Source: Oscillospiraceae bacterium (GTDB lineage: Bacteria; Bacillota; Clostridia; Oscillospirales; Oscillospiraceae). Taken from it: 64,000 nt of DNA. The notes under the pieces were generated by a model. That model was not told the origin of the DNA. It was given only the letters and a program-made list of their open reading frames with translations, and did no database searches. A program made the position numbers and the translations under genes. The stretch spans positions 1 to 64,000 of the forward strand of contig JAISHS010000022.1 in the NCBI GenBank assembly GCA_031262405.1, in the 5' to 3' direction. Shown piece by piece: positions 1-10,500 of this stretch. The first letter of the stretch is position 1, and each line of letters begins with the position of its first letter.

Positions 1-12
1 TGCATGACAATA

Positions 13-52
13 CCTCCTGTTGTACTTATCCTACAACAGGAGGCCCTTTTTT
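13..52 (+). terminator. Strong intrinsic terminator at window start
   Basis: A perfect 12-bp stem (CCTCCTGTTGTA pairing with TACAACAGGAGG around a 7-nt loop) is followed by CCC and a run of six T on the plus strand. It probably ends a plus-strand gene lying left of the window. Bases 53-245, up to the first gene, hold only GC-rich sequence in which I see no ORF, RNA or repeat that I can support. Confidence 0.85.
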
Positions 53-245
53 GTCACTGTCCGTTTTTACTGGACTTGTTCAGAAAGAAAAGCTCCCCTC
101 TTGACTCCCCGCAAAGAAAAGGTTTCAAAGGACGCTTCGCTCTGTTGGAGCGCGCCGCTCGCAGGCTCGCGGTCGTTGCCCGCTCCTTTACTTCGTAACA
201 GTCGCTACTGCCGTGGGTACGAAGCTGGGACGAGGCTTGGACGCC

Positions 246-671
246 TTAGTCTTTGTCTTTGCAGCAGCAGTCGTCGTCTTTGCAGCAGGCTTTGTCCTCT
301 TTTTCGAATTCGTCCTCGGAGACCTCGGTGAATTCGACCTCTACGCTAGCTTCGCTATCGCCGCCGGATTTCAGGCTCGCGAGCTCGTCCTTGATGTTTT
401 CGATCGTGGACAGGGTCTCGGTTACGCCCTCCACAAGATCGGCGAAGAGAGCGTCGGCATCGTCCTTTTTAGTCTCGTAATAGAGCTTGCCGATATCGTA
501 ATAGAGCTTGTCGAGCGTGGCGTTTTGGGTGGCAAGAGCGATGTTCAGCTTTGCCGCGCGGGAGACGTCCTTGGCCTTTTCGGCGGCCTTTTCCGCCAGC
601 TCCTTTGTCTTGTCGGCGACGACGCCGATGGTTGTGAATACCGTTTCCTTGATGTTCTGAAAATCTGCCAT
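246..671 (-). CDS. Small helical protein with Cys-rich C-terminal tail
   Basis: 141 residues, not recognised as a named family. The first ~110 residues are Lys/Glu/Ala-rich and predicted helical (N-terminus MADFQNIKETVF, then a KTKELAEKAAEKAKD stretch), resembling YtxH-like or amphipathic stress-type proteins. There is no signal peptide or membrane segment. The C-terminus turns acidic and ends in clustered cysteines (CC and CCC within the last 15 residues, separated by Lys/Asp), which suggests metal binding. A good AGGAGG-like site lies just before the ATG at 671. It is a single gene on the minus strand, downstream of lgt and separated from it by a hairpin repeat. Function is unknown; metal storage or membrane-surface association is only a guess. 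Confidence 0.7.
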   Translation of the reverse strand: MADFQNIKETVFTTIGVVADKTKELAEKAAEKAKDVSRAAKLNIALATQNATLDKLYYDIGKLYYETKKDDADALFADLVEGVTETLSTIENIKDELASLKSGGDSEASVEVEFTEVSEDEFEKEDKACCKDDDCCCKDKD

Positions 672-743
672 TGTTATTTCCTCCTAAATTTAATTTGATG
701 TATTATTCGCTTGGTTCTTCCGCTTCGGCGGAATCCGAGGGGG

Positions 744-772
744 ATTGCGGGTCAAGCCCGCAATGACGGGGG
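744..772. repeat. Short dispersed palindrome (ATTGCGGG..CCCGCAAT type)
   Basis: ATTGCGGG, a TCAAG loop and CCCGCAAT form a hairpin followed by GACGGGGG. The same motif, with C/G exchanged symmetrically (ATTCCGGA..TCCGGAAT), recurs at about 37.93-38.03 kb. It sits in the gap between the small Cys-tailed gene and the end of lgt. Confidence 0.7.
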
Positions 773-797
773 GGCGGCGGACGCGCGATGCGCGCCC

Positions 798-1844
798 CTA
801 CGGGTGCGGGGTCTCGGACTCGGGGGCTTCGGGTTCGGGGGTTTCGGACTCGGTGGTCTCGGTCTCGGATTCTTCGGTGGTCTCCGTGGCTTCTTCGGTT
901 TCTTCGGCTTTTTCGGACTCGGGGGTTTCGGGTTCGGACTCTTCGGTGGTCTCCGCGGCTTCTTCGGACTCGGGGGTTTCTTCGGATTCGCTCTCGCGGA
1001 CGCGATTTACGAAGAGCTTCTCGGGCGGGTGCTCACGCGAGCCGTTGTAGCAGAGGATGAAGAGCGCCACGGCGAAGGTAAGCCCCGCGAGAACCTGGGA
1101 GACGCGCAGACCGGTGTTAAAGAGCATCAGACTGTCTGTCCGCAGACCCTCAATGAGCATTCTCATGAAACCATACCACGCGATATAGAACGCGAAAACC
1201 TGTCCGTCATAGCGGCGGCCTTTTTTCTTGGTGTATATGTGGATGATGAGAAGCCCCAGCAGGTTCCAGAGGGATTCATAGAGAAAGGTCGGATGTACAT
1301 AATAGGTTATTCCGGCTTCACTGGTCAGACCCATGCGGCAGAAAATTTCGGTTTCCGCGCCGAAGGCCTCGCGGTTGACGAAGTTGCCCCAGCGGCCGAC
1401 GGCCTGTCCGATGAGAAGTCCAGGCGCGGCGACGTCCAGAATTGCCGTTACGGGCTGGCGCTTAACACGCGCGACTATCAGGGCTGCCAATACCGCGCCG
1501 ATTACTCCGCCGTAGATCGCCAGTCCCCCGTTCCAGAGCTTGAAGATATCTGAAAGGTTGCCGCGATAGAGCGAGAAGTTGAAGGCGACATAGTAGAGCC
1601 GCGCAAAGACGATCGCGGAGGGGACGGCGGCGATAAGATAGTCATAGAAATCGTCGCCGCCCAAGCCGACGTGGCGGCGGTAGCGGTTCGAGTAGAGAAA
1701 CGCCAGCAGGAAGCCGACGGCGATTATCGCACCGTACCAATAGAGGGTGAGGCCGAAGATGGTAAAGGTGTTTTTTGCGGTGAAGGCGAAGCCCTCGCCG
1801 AGCATGGGGAAGGTGATTACCCCGTTGGGGACACTGGTTGGCAT
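798..1844 (-). CDS. lgt: Prolipoprotein diacylglyceryl transferase with acidic tail
   Basis: Transfers diacylglycerol from phosphatidylglycerol to the lipobox Cys of prelipoproteins at the cytoplasmic membrane. The family signature GRWGNFVNREAFG is present near residues 150-165, as is the HPTFLYES segment with its conserved His/Tyr, and about seven hydrophobic segments span residues 20-270. The enzyme body ends near residue 284. The last 64 residues are almost entirely Ser, Glu, Thr and Pro, an imperfect repeat absent from ordinary Lgt proteins, which are about 260-290 residues. The tail is encoded by tandem GC-rich repeats at 801-992. The ATG at 1844 follows an AGAAGGAA ribosome site. It stands downstream of the M16 peptidase pair. 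Enzyme identity is secure; the role of the tail is unknown. Confidence 0.95.
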   Translation of the reverse strand: MPTSVPNGVITFPMLGEGFAFTAKNTFTIFGLTLYWYGAIIAVGFLLAFLYSNRYRRHVGLGGDDFYDYLIAAVPSAIVFARLYYVAFNFSLYRGNLSDIFKLWNGGLAIYGGVIGAVLAALIVARVKRQPVTAILDVAAPGLLIGQAVGRWGNFVNREAFGAETEIFCRMGLTSEAGITYYVHPTFLYESLWNLLGLLIIHIYTKKKGRRYDGQVFAFYIAWYGFMRMLIEGLRTDSLMLFNTGLRVSQVLAGLTFAVALFILCYNGSREHPPEKLFVNRVRESESEETPESEEAAETTEESEPETPESEKAEETEEATETTEESETETTESETPEPEAPESETPHP

Positions 1845-1917
1845 GATGGTTTTCCTTCTCTCAAAGTATTATGGCTTGGAGCATAATATACTAGCGGCAG
1901 GGAGCATAATGAAAAAA

Positions 1918-3198
1918 TTATTCAATCTCGCCGAGTGGATTTAAAATAGACACGGCGGTTTTTTCCTCCGTGAGGTGGGAGGCGATGAAGCCGGAGACGT
2001 CGCCCTGCGTGACTTCATCTATAAGATCGAAGGCGTCCAGCGGATTAAAGTCCGAAAACACGCCCGTCACGAGCGACTGGCTGAGTGCGGAGAAGGAGCC
2101 GAGCAGACGAAGCTGTGAGCCGTAGAGGGCTTTTTTGCTGCGCCCGAAGAGCTCGGGGTCGACGCCGCCTGTGATCATAGAGGAGAGGTGCGAATTGATC
2201 CGTGCGAGAACGGCGGGCACATCGCGGCTCTCGCCGCCGACTATCGCCATGGCAGTTCCGGCGGTGAAGTCGGTCTCGTAGTCGAAGCCGCCGTTGAGAA
2301 GTCCCTCGGCGTAGAGATCGGTGAAAAGCGGTGAGGAGCGGCCGAAGAGCATTCTTAGAGTCAACTCCGCCGTGAGCAGCTGTTTCAGGCGCGCGCGGCC
2401 ATTTTCCGGTGGGAAGGCGCAGCCGAGCAGGAACAGCGGTGCGGAGACCTCCATATCGACGGCGATTTCGCGGCGGTTCGGCAGAGGCGAGGGCTCGACG
2501 CCATAGTCGCGCTCCGGGCGCTCTCCGGGCTCTGCGGGCAGGATTTTCCGCGCGGCTTCGATTATCTTCTCGGGGTCGGCATTTCCGACAACCGCTAAGG
2601 CCATATTCGAGGGGTTATAGAAAACCCTGTGGCAGTCGTTGAGGGTTTTTTCGGTGATTTCGGCGATGCTCTCGACGGAGCCCGCGACGCTGTCGCGCAC
2701 GGGGTTGACGAGATAGAGGCTCCTTAAAAGATTGTTATAGATAATAAAGTCCGGGCTGTCCTCAATCATGCGGATTTCCTGACCGATTATCCCCTGCTCC
2801 TTGCTAACGCTCTCGGCGGAGAAGTAGGGGGTGGAGACAAATTCGAGCAGGACGTCGAGATTTTCATAGAACAGCTGCGTGCACTCAAAATGATAAGCAG
2901 TCATGCCGGAGCCGGTGAAGGCATTCGGCGAGGCCCCGTTTGAGGAGAGCACGCTTAGGGCGTTGCCATAGGGCATATCGAACATCTTGTGCTCCAGAAA
3001 ATGCGCAACTCCGGCGGGGGTATCCAGCCACTTTCCGCCGAGCTTGAAGCGCCTGTCCGCGCCGCCGTAATCGGTGGCGAACATGGCATAGCACTTGTTA
3101 TAGTCCGGGCGGGGGACGATTTTTATAGTGAGTCCGTTGGGGAGCGTTTCAGTGATGAGACGCTCATTTATTTTTTTGTAATCGGCAATTTGCATCAC
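1918..3198 (-). CDS. M16 zinc peptidase, active-subunit type (YmfH-like)
   Basis: 426-residue insulinase-family peptidase. The inverted zinc motif HxxEH is present as HFLEHKMF near residue 68, with the downstream acidic segment expected for the third ligand, so this is probably the catalytic half of the pair. Two M16 domains follow one another (N-terminal about 1-200, C-terminal about 200-420). The start overlaps the stop of the upstream M16 gene by 4 nt (ATGA), indicating translational coupling. Such YmfF/YmfH pairs are common in Firmicutes and are assumed to act as a heterodimer on peptides. The cellular substrate is not known and cannot be inferred here. Confidence 0.9.
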   Translation of the reverse strand: MMQIADYKKINERLITETLPNGLTIKIVPRPDYNKCYAMFATDYGGADRRFKLGGKWLDTPAGVAHFLEHKMFDMPYGNALSVLSSNGASPNAFTGSGMTAYHFECTQLFYENLDVLLEFVSTPYFSAESVSKEQGIIGQEIRMIEDSPDFIIYNNLLRSLYLVNPVRDSVAGSVESIAEITEKTLNDCHRVFYNPSNMALAVVGNADPEKIIEAARKILPAEPGERPERDYGVEPSPLPNRREIAVDMEVSAPLFLLGCAFPPENGRARLKQLLTAELTLRMLFGRSSPLFTDLYAEGLLNGGFDYETDFTAGTAMAIVGGESRDVPAVLARINSHLSSMITGGVDPELFGRSKKALYGSQLRLLGSFSALSQSLVTGVFSDFNPLDAFDLIDEVTQGDVSGFIASHLTEEKTAVSILNPLGEIE

Positions 3199-4475
3199 TT
3201 ATCCTCCCCGCGCAGAAAGTAAACGGCGTCGCAGGCAACGCCTTGGGCAATCTCGACGAGCTGGTCGCGGGTCACGGTCTCCGTGAGCGCCGCCATCTCA
3301 GTCGGGGTGCAGTCCGGCCCGACGAGCATACGGTTGAGGTACCAGCTCTCCAAGGCGCGGGGGCTGTCCTCCATCGAGCGAAGGTCCCCGGCGATAGAGC
3401 GTTTTGCGCTCTCGAGCTCGTCGTCCGTAATGTCGCCGGCCTTCATGGCGTCCAGCTGGGCGAAGATTTCATTTAAGGCGGCGTCATAGTTTTCAAATTC
3501 GACGCCGGAGGAGACTGCCATTATGCCCTTGTGGACGTCCAGTATGCTTCCGGCGTAATACGCCAGAGATAGCTTTTCGCGCACATTCATGAAGAGCTTG
3601 CTGGTTACGCAGCCGCCGAAAACGCCGTTGAAGACGCGCAGGGCGGCAAGGTCCGGGTCCTCCATGGCGTCGCCCAGGCGAAAGCCCATGGTGAGCTTGC
3701 CCTGAGAAACCTGAAGGCGCTCTTCGAAATAGCGCCAGTTCTCCTCAAGGGGGTTGAGCCAGATATCGGTGCCCAGATCCGGCTCATGAATTCTGCGCTG
3801 CATCGCCGACAGAGCCGAGATTACGCTTCGGCGGATTTTTTGGGGCTCGGAGCTTCCGCAGTAGAAAACGTGCACCGGCGACTCGGCAAGAAGAGTGCGG
3901 TAACGTCCGGTGAGCGCGTGGGGGGTAATGTTCTCGGCGGCGGAGACGCTTCCCAGCTTGTCCACGCTGTAGGCCTCCATCGGGCACATGACCTCGAATA
4001 GGCGGGACAGGGCATAGGAGCGTTTGTCATTTATCCGCCCGGCAAGCTCTTCAATGAGCTGGTCGCGCTCGCTCTCGACATAGTCGCGACGGAGCTGTCC
4101 GCCGCTGGTGTTCGGCATCAGAAGGGTTTCGCCGAGCAGCGAAAGCATCTGCTCTGCTATCTTTCCGCCCCCGCCGACATAGGCGTCGTCGGGAAAGTCG
4201 GCATAGAAGCCCAGCACCTGAACCTCGCCCTTCTTGCGCACGATGGGGGAGAGCCCCGCGCCGTAGAGGGAGTCCAGTCTGCCGGAGATTGCCGCCATGT
4301 CGGGCAGGGTAGCCGTGCCCCGGCGCAATACGTTCGGGACGAGGGCGTTGAGCGAGGCGGTGTCGCGGTGCAGCGGGCTGAGAAGGCTCACGCTGACGCA
4401 GCCGGTTTTGAATTTTTTCGTGGTGAGGCAGGTGAACGCCACATTCGGCATTATTGTTTCGGTAGTAATTGTCAA
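3195..4475 (-). CDS. M16 peptidase-like protein, non-catalytic type (YmfF-like)
   Basis: 426 residues with the M16 fold pattern (RRGTATLPDMAAISGRLDSL region, then a C-terminal M16 domain), but no HxxEH zinc motif anywhere. It is therefore likely the inactive partner of the peptidase that overlaps it downstream. The start used is TTG at 4475, 7 nt after an AGGGGGG ribosome site; an in-frame ATG at 4451 is the alternative. A TTGTGC-N18-TATACT promoter lies at 4529-4558. Together the two genes form a two-gene operon, with lgt following after a 73-nt gap. Confidence 0.85.
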   Translation of the reverse strand: MTITTETIMPNVAFTCLTTKKFKTGCVSVSLLSPLHRDTASLNALVPNVLRRGTATLPDMAAISGRLDSLYGAGLSPIVRKKGEVQVLGFYADFPDDAYVGGGGKIAEQMLSLLGETLLMPNTSGGQLRRDYVESERDQLIEELAGRINDKRSYALSRLFEVMCPMEAYSVDKLGSVSAAENITPHALTGRYRTLLAESPVHVFYCGSSEPQKIRRSVISALSAMQRRIHEPDLGTDIWLNPLEENWRYFEERLQVSQGKLTMGFRLGDAMEDPDLAALRVFNGVFGGCVTSKLFMNVREKLSLAYYAGSILDVHKGIMAVSSGVEFENYDAALNEIFAQLDAMKAGDITDDELESAKRSIAGDLRSMEDSPRALESWYLNRMLVGPDCTPTEMAALTETVTRDQLVEIAQGVACDAVYFLRGEDK

Positions 4476-4528
4476 AAATAAGCCCCCCTAAAGTGATGCA
4501 TGGCTCGCTTGACGCTATAGTTAGCAAA

Positions 4529-4558
4529 AGTATAGCACACCCCTAAGCCCTTGCACAA
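4529..4558 (-). promoter_or_regulatory. Candidate promoter for the M16 peptidase pair
   Basis: On the minus strand TTGTGC and TATACT are separated by 18 bp, about 55 nt before the TTG start at 4475. The -10 matches the sigma-A consensus at five of six positions; the -35 is weaker. Confidence 0.45.
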
Positions 4559-4568
4559 CAACAATTTG

Positions 4569-7500
4569 TTAATTTTTGCCTTGGTTTTTCCCTTTATCTC
4601 CTTGCTGCCAGACTGTCTTGCCGTCAACAGTCAGGGTAATTGGGGCGTCACTCAGAGCTTCGGGCAGCTTGGGGGAGACGGAGAGCTTACCGTCCTTGAG
4701 CTTTAGCCCCAAGAGGTTTTCGGTCAGCACCCGCCAGAACCAGCCCGCCGCGCCCGTGTACCAGCTCCAGCCGGCAAGACCTGTACAGTCGGGGTTTGAG
4801 CTGACGTCGGCGGCGAGGGCATAGGGCTCGGCCTGATATACGCAGAGCTCGCGTTCGGAGGGCAGCAGAGCCTCTATAATTTCGAAGGCCTCGTCCGGGC
4901 GATTTTGCTCCAGCAGAGCCAGCGCCAACCATACTGAGGCGTGGGTATACTGTCCGCCGTTTTCGCGGAAGCCCGCCCCATAGCTCTCGATATAGCCGGG
5001 GCTGGGCGACGCCGAGACGAAGGGCGGCGTGAAGAGCTTTACGATTTTGTTCTCGCGGTCAAACAGCTGCTCTACCGCGCTTGTGAGCGCCTCGGAGACT
5101 CGTTCCGGCGCGGCATAGGGGTTGAGCGCGGCGAAGCTCTGGGCGATAGAGTCTATCCGGCAGGCGTCCTGACTTGCGCTGCCGAGGGGGGTGCCGTCGT
5201 CAAACCAGCCGCGCAGATACCAGGAGCCGTCCCAAGCGGCATCGGCGCTTTTGCCAAGCTCCTGTGCCGCGCGCTCTATTGCGAAGGCCTCGTCGTTTAA
5301 GCTCAGCCGCCGCAAAAGGTCTGTAAAGCGGCGCGCGACGTCGGAGAAAAACCAGCTGAGCCAAACGCTCTCGCCGTGGCCGTATTCGCCGACCTTGTCG
5401 AAGCCGTCGTTCCAGTCGCCGCCGCCTATAAGCAGCAGCCCATGTGCGCCGACGCCGCGCTCTATGACGCACTCGAGCGCCCTCTTGCAGTGGAGCAGTA
5501 CCGTGTCCGTATTTTCAGAGGGAACGGCGGTCTCATAGCGGTCGCGCTCGCCGGCTTTGAGCGGCTCGGAAACAAGCCAAGCGGTTTTCTCCCAGCAGAA
5601 ATCGGCGTCGCCGGTCTTTTCGATATATTCGCACAGAGCCCAAGGCAGCCAGATTAAATCGTCGCTGCAGCGGGTGCGAACGCCGCGCGAGGAGCCGGGA
5701 AGGCCGTGCCACCAGTGCATCACGTCGCCCTGCTCATACTGGGCGGCGCAGCACAGGCGAACTTGCTTTTTGGCAAGCTCGGGGTCGAGGAGAATCAGAT
5801 TTACCGCGTCCTGTAATTGGTCGCGAAAGCCGATAGCGCCGCCGCTCTGATACATGGAGCAGCGTCCCATGAGTCGGCAGGCGAGAGCTTGATAGGGCAG
5901 CCAGCCGTTTATGAGCCGATCGAGCGCGGGAATTGAAGTTTCAACCCGCACGCGTGAAAATTTCTGCTTCCAAAGCTCGGCGGTGTCCCGCGCGGAGGCG
6001 CGGGCGATCTCGGCGTCTAGAAGCTCGAGAAGCGTCTCCGGCTCGTCGCAGCCGGTGACGAGAATAAAGGGGCTCTCCGCCCTAAAGCGCAGACCCAGAC
6101 AGTCTGCTGCCCTTTCGGGATTATCCTCCCCGCCGCGAAGCCAAGCCTCGCGTTGGGTTACGGGTTCGGAAAACTGCGCCGAGGCGCAGACACGAAAGGG
6201 GTGCTCCGCGAAGGCGCTCTCGGGGCTTGTGACTGTTATCACCCCGTCCGAAATCTCAACTTGCAAATTCCGTCCCCGGAAGGCGTCGCCGCCCAGAACG
6301 AGATCGGTGAACCAGCTAATTTCCTGAGCCGCCCCCTCCCAGCTCACGATGAGCACTCGGGCGTTTACGTCCTCGGGAATGAAGGCGAGAGTCTCGATGC
6401 TCGCGCCCTCAAGGGCCCGCTCCCACTTTGCAAAGCCGAAGCCATAGGTGACCTTGGCGCTCTCGCCGGGGGCGCAAAAGGCGCTCCTGCCGGATATCAA
6501 CAGCTTTTCCGTGCCGTCGCAGGTGAAAACGTCGTTCTGCCAGCGGTTGATATGGTATTCGCGCGCGTTTTCAAACCACAGGTGCCCCGTGCCGCAGTCG
6601 GTTGCAAGGAAGCCGAAGCGGCCATTCGTTAGCATATTGCTCCAAGCGCGCGGGGGGAGAGAAGAGTTTACATAAAATTCAAAGCTATTATCTTTGTTCC
6701 AATGGAATTCGGGGATTTCAGTGGATAACGGAGCTTGAGCGGTAGACATAACATATTTGACATTCGCGCCGTCCTGCTCGCTCGGAGCAGCGGAGCAGCT
6801 GCGTTCAAGAACAAGCTGCGCGCCCTGAGAGGAGTCGAGAATGCGGATATGCGCCGAGCCCGAGCCGACGCTGTGGCGCAGATTTTCAAGGGTTGCCGCC
6901 AGCGGGCGCATATAGTCTCCGCCCTCGTCGGTGATGAGCACGAGATCATAGGGGCGCGCGAGCGCGGAGAGCAGATTGTGCGCGAGCATTTCCGCTCTCG
7001 CTGCGTCCAAATCCTCCTCGCCGCGAATTTCCCGCGCTATTATGGGCTGCTCGCCCGAGATTCCAAAACGCCAAAGCTCGCTCGTCGGCGGGCTGCTTCG
7101 GCGGGTCTGCGGAAATTCCAGAGCGCGGAGGGTGTCGAGCGCGGCGGAGACCTGAGTCTCGGTCATGCCGAGGCTCTTGGCATAGGCGGCGGGAAAGTCG
7201 CCCGCCTGGCAGTTCGGCTCGGTGAGTATTCTGTGCGCCGCGTCAAAGGCCTCGCGCTCATTAGAGCCGACGCCGATTGCTATGGTGACGGCGTTCTCGG
7301 CCCCCGCACCCAAGCGCAGAGGAAGCGCCGCGCAGACGAAGGGGGCGCAGAGCGCGCCGAGCTTTCCGGGAAGCTTTTCGGCGCAGTCCGCCGTGAGCTC
7401 TCCCCTGCCGGGGATCAGATCGCGCCGCGCGGAAAACTCCATAGGAGCGTCGGACGCCAGAGCCAGATAGCACTCGGGAATGTTTCCGCGCCGACTGCGG

Positions 7501-10500
7501 TGGATTACATAACATCCGTTAAGCTCGTAGGCGTCCAGCCCGAGAGAGTAAAACGCCGGATGGTTGATATAGTCGTTATAGGGCGCCAGCATCGGAACGA
7601 AGGAGCAGATTAGCCTTGCGCTCTTCTGGAGCTTTTCAGAGGGCGAGACGCAGATTCGGCGCTTTTCGCCGTTAGTCTCGCCGGATACGGAAACGGTGCA
7701 CTGCGCGCGAAAATCCTTATATTCCGTGGAGAATTTAGCGGAATAAAGCGTAAACTCCCAGGAGGTTTTAACCTCCTCGCCCAAATCGGGAGAGGGCAGA
7801 AGCGAAAAGAGCCTTCCCTCGTGCTCCAAACTTAGGTCAAGCCCGTGCGTGTTCGAGGGCGAATCTGATGGGGTGTAATAGGGCGAAAGGGTTCCCCACC
7901 GCGCGCGGGAGACGCCGGTGTCAGTTAACATAATATTATACGAACCGTTCGAGAGGGCGCAGAGCGTCGGGGCAGTCCAAGAAGCTCTCTCGCCGCGTCG
8001 TTCCCAAAAAATTCCGGCGGCACGCGGGGGAGTCTCCGGCGGCTTGCCCTCGCGGCGGTGGAGCACGCCGCCGCGCAGCGGCAGCTTTTCCTCCAAAAGG
8101 CAGGAGAAGGCAGAAAGGCTCGGCACGCGCATGAGCCGCCGCGGCATGAGGTCGTTTGTGAGGCAGTTTCCGATTGCAATGAGGCTCATTCCAAGGTGGT
8201 GAGCCATGGCGCAGCGGACAATTTCGCCCCGAGAGCCGTCCGAGCGGTTGTTTGAAAAGTCATAGGCGTCCCAGAAGCCATATTTGCCCTGCGGATAGAT
8301 GCTCTCTAAGTGGCGCAGATTGGCGACCGCGCTCCCCGCTCCGGCGGGCAGCGCGATAAAGCTGCTGTAGGGCGAGACGACGATTTCGCTGTCCATGCCG
8401 CGCTTTAGCGCGAGGGCTGCTACGCCGTGCGCCTTATAGCGATAGCTCAGACCCGGATCGAGGCTGTAATAGGCGCTCTCAGAGATGCCCCAGGGCAGCT
8501 TTGCCTTTTTGACGCGCCTTTTCTGCACGTCCACGCAGAAGCGGTCGGCCTCATAGATTAGGCTTCCGCGCACGCTCTTGAAGAACAGGCGCGGCATCAG
8601 ATATTCAAACATTGTGCCCGTCCAGCTGACGCAGCCCCGGCGGTTTCGATAGGCAACCTGCGCCCGCGAGAGCGCGCTCCAGTGGCGGCGGGGAACCTGC
8701 CCCCGGGCGATTGCAATGAAGCTCACCGAGCGCGCCTCGCTTGCCATGAGGTCGTAATAGCTCTTCGAGAGCGCGCCCTTGTCCGTGTCCATGCCAATGG
8801 AGAACAGGCGGCGGCGGGAGTCATAGAGCAGGCGAAAGTCCATCGGCTCGAGCAGCTCCTGACAGTAATCGGCAAGCTTTTCGAGTCCCAGCTCCAGAAG
8901 ACCCTCGCGGGCTATCATGAGGCAGACGGCCAGATTTCCGCTGTCAACGGTCGAGACATAGGCCGGGTGCAGCGGCTTTAGGGTCTGGGTGTCATACCAG
9001 TTATAGAGGTGGCCGTTCCATTTCGGCAGGCGGCGCATCGTCGCCAGAACATTTTCGAGAATGCCCAGAGCGCACTCCCGCCTCGCGACGCCGAGGTCGA
9101 GCGCGGCAAGGCAGCTAATAAGGCACAGCCCGATATTCGTGGGTGAGCTGCGGTGAGCCAGACCCACGGGCGGACGCTCCTGATAGTTGTCCGGGGGCAG
9201 AAAGTGATCAGAGGCCGTGCAGAATTCCTCAAAGAAGCTCCATATTTTAGACGCGCAGGCGAGCAGATAACGCCTGTCCTCCTCAGATAGCTTCGAGGAG
9301 GGCTTTTTCTTCGGCTGCGAGAGGGAATATGCTGCCGCCGGAGATAAAATCCAGATGAGCCCTACGGTTTCTCCTAAAATTGAGGGCGCGAAAATGAGGA
9401 GCACCAGCCCCAGAGCGCAGGACGGCCACATCATCGCGAAGTATTTGAGCGCACGGCTCTTGACCCCATCGAAGGCGGAGGCGGGGGTCCAGTTGAGCAT
9501 ATTCCGATGCGAGACGAGCATTCGCCAGAGGGCTGTCCCCGCGGCGCTCAGGCAGACATAGCTCTCGTAGGGCAAAAGCAGCAGGCGAATGAGCGTCTGC
9601 ATGAAAACGGCGTTCGCGCCGCGAAGAATATGACTGCGAAAGCGCAGTCTCGCGGAGGCGACGTCCTGAAACAGATTTCGATATACCGCCTGAACCAGCC
9701 TTGCGCAAAATGCCAAGAGCGCCGTGAGCGCGACAAATAAGGCCGCGCGGCTCGGCAGGAAGAAGGCGGTCAGGAAGGCGGCTAAACACGCCGGTGGAAA
9801 GAGGCTTCGCCTTACGCTGTCAAAGAGTCGGAACCTCTCAATGAGCGGCAGAGCCTTGCCGCGAGCACCCAGCCAGGGCGTGTTCTGCCAGTCGCCGCGC
9901 GTCCAGCGGTGCATCCGCTTGAAATAGGACAGCAAGTCTGAGGGGAAGCTGTCCAGCAGCTCGACGTCGCTCATGAGCGCGCCGCGCAGAAACGCGCCCT
10001 CCAGCGCGTCGTGGCTCAGAACGGTGTTTTCCGGGACTGCATTCTCCAGACACTCTCTAAAGGCCCGCACGTCGATGATGCCCTTTCCGGCGAAGCCGCC
10101 GCTGCTGAAGGCGTCCATATAGAGCTCGCTGCAGTCGCAGCCATAGGGGTCGCTGCCCCCCTGACCTGCGAAAACCCTGGAAAAGTCGCTCTTCTCAACG
10201 CTTCCCAGCGTTGTCGCCATGCGGGGCTGAATTACGGCGTGACCACGCACCACGCGGCGCAGCTTTTTGTCAACGACCGCATGGTTTAAGGGGTGGAGCA
10301 TCGCTCCGATGAGCATAGAGGCGCTCTCCGGAGTAAGGCGGGTGTCCTCGTCCAGAGTCAGGATATATCGCACGCCGCGCAGGGAGAGCGCGCAACCGGT
10401 CAAGCAGTTTGCCGCGCTTGCCTGCCCGTCAAGCAGCCGCGCAAGCTCAACAATCGCGCCGCGCTTGCGCTCGTGCGCCATATATTTTCCGTCGCGCTCA

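Noticed and set aside
711-1553. Long plus-strand ORF of 280 codons rich in Gly and Phe
   Set aside because: It is the antisense of the lgt gene; the Gly/Phe repeats are only the complement of the Ser/Glu tail repeat, and it has no ribosome site.
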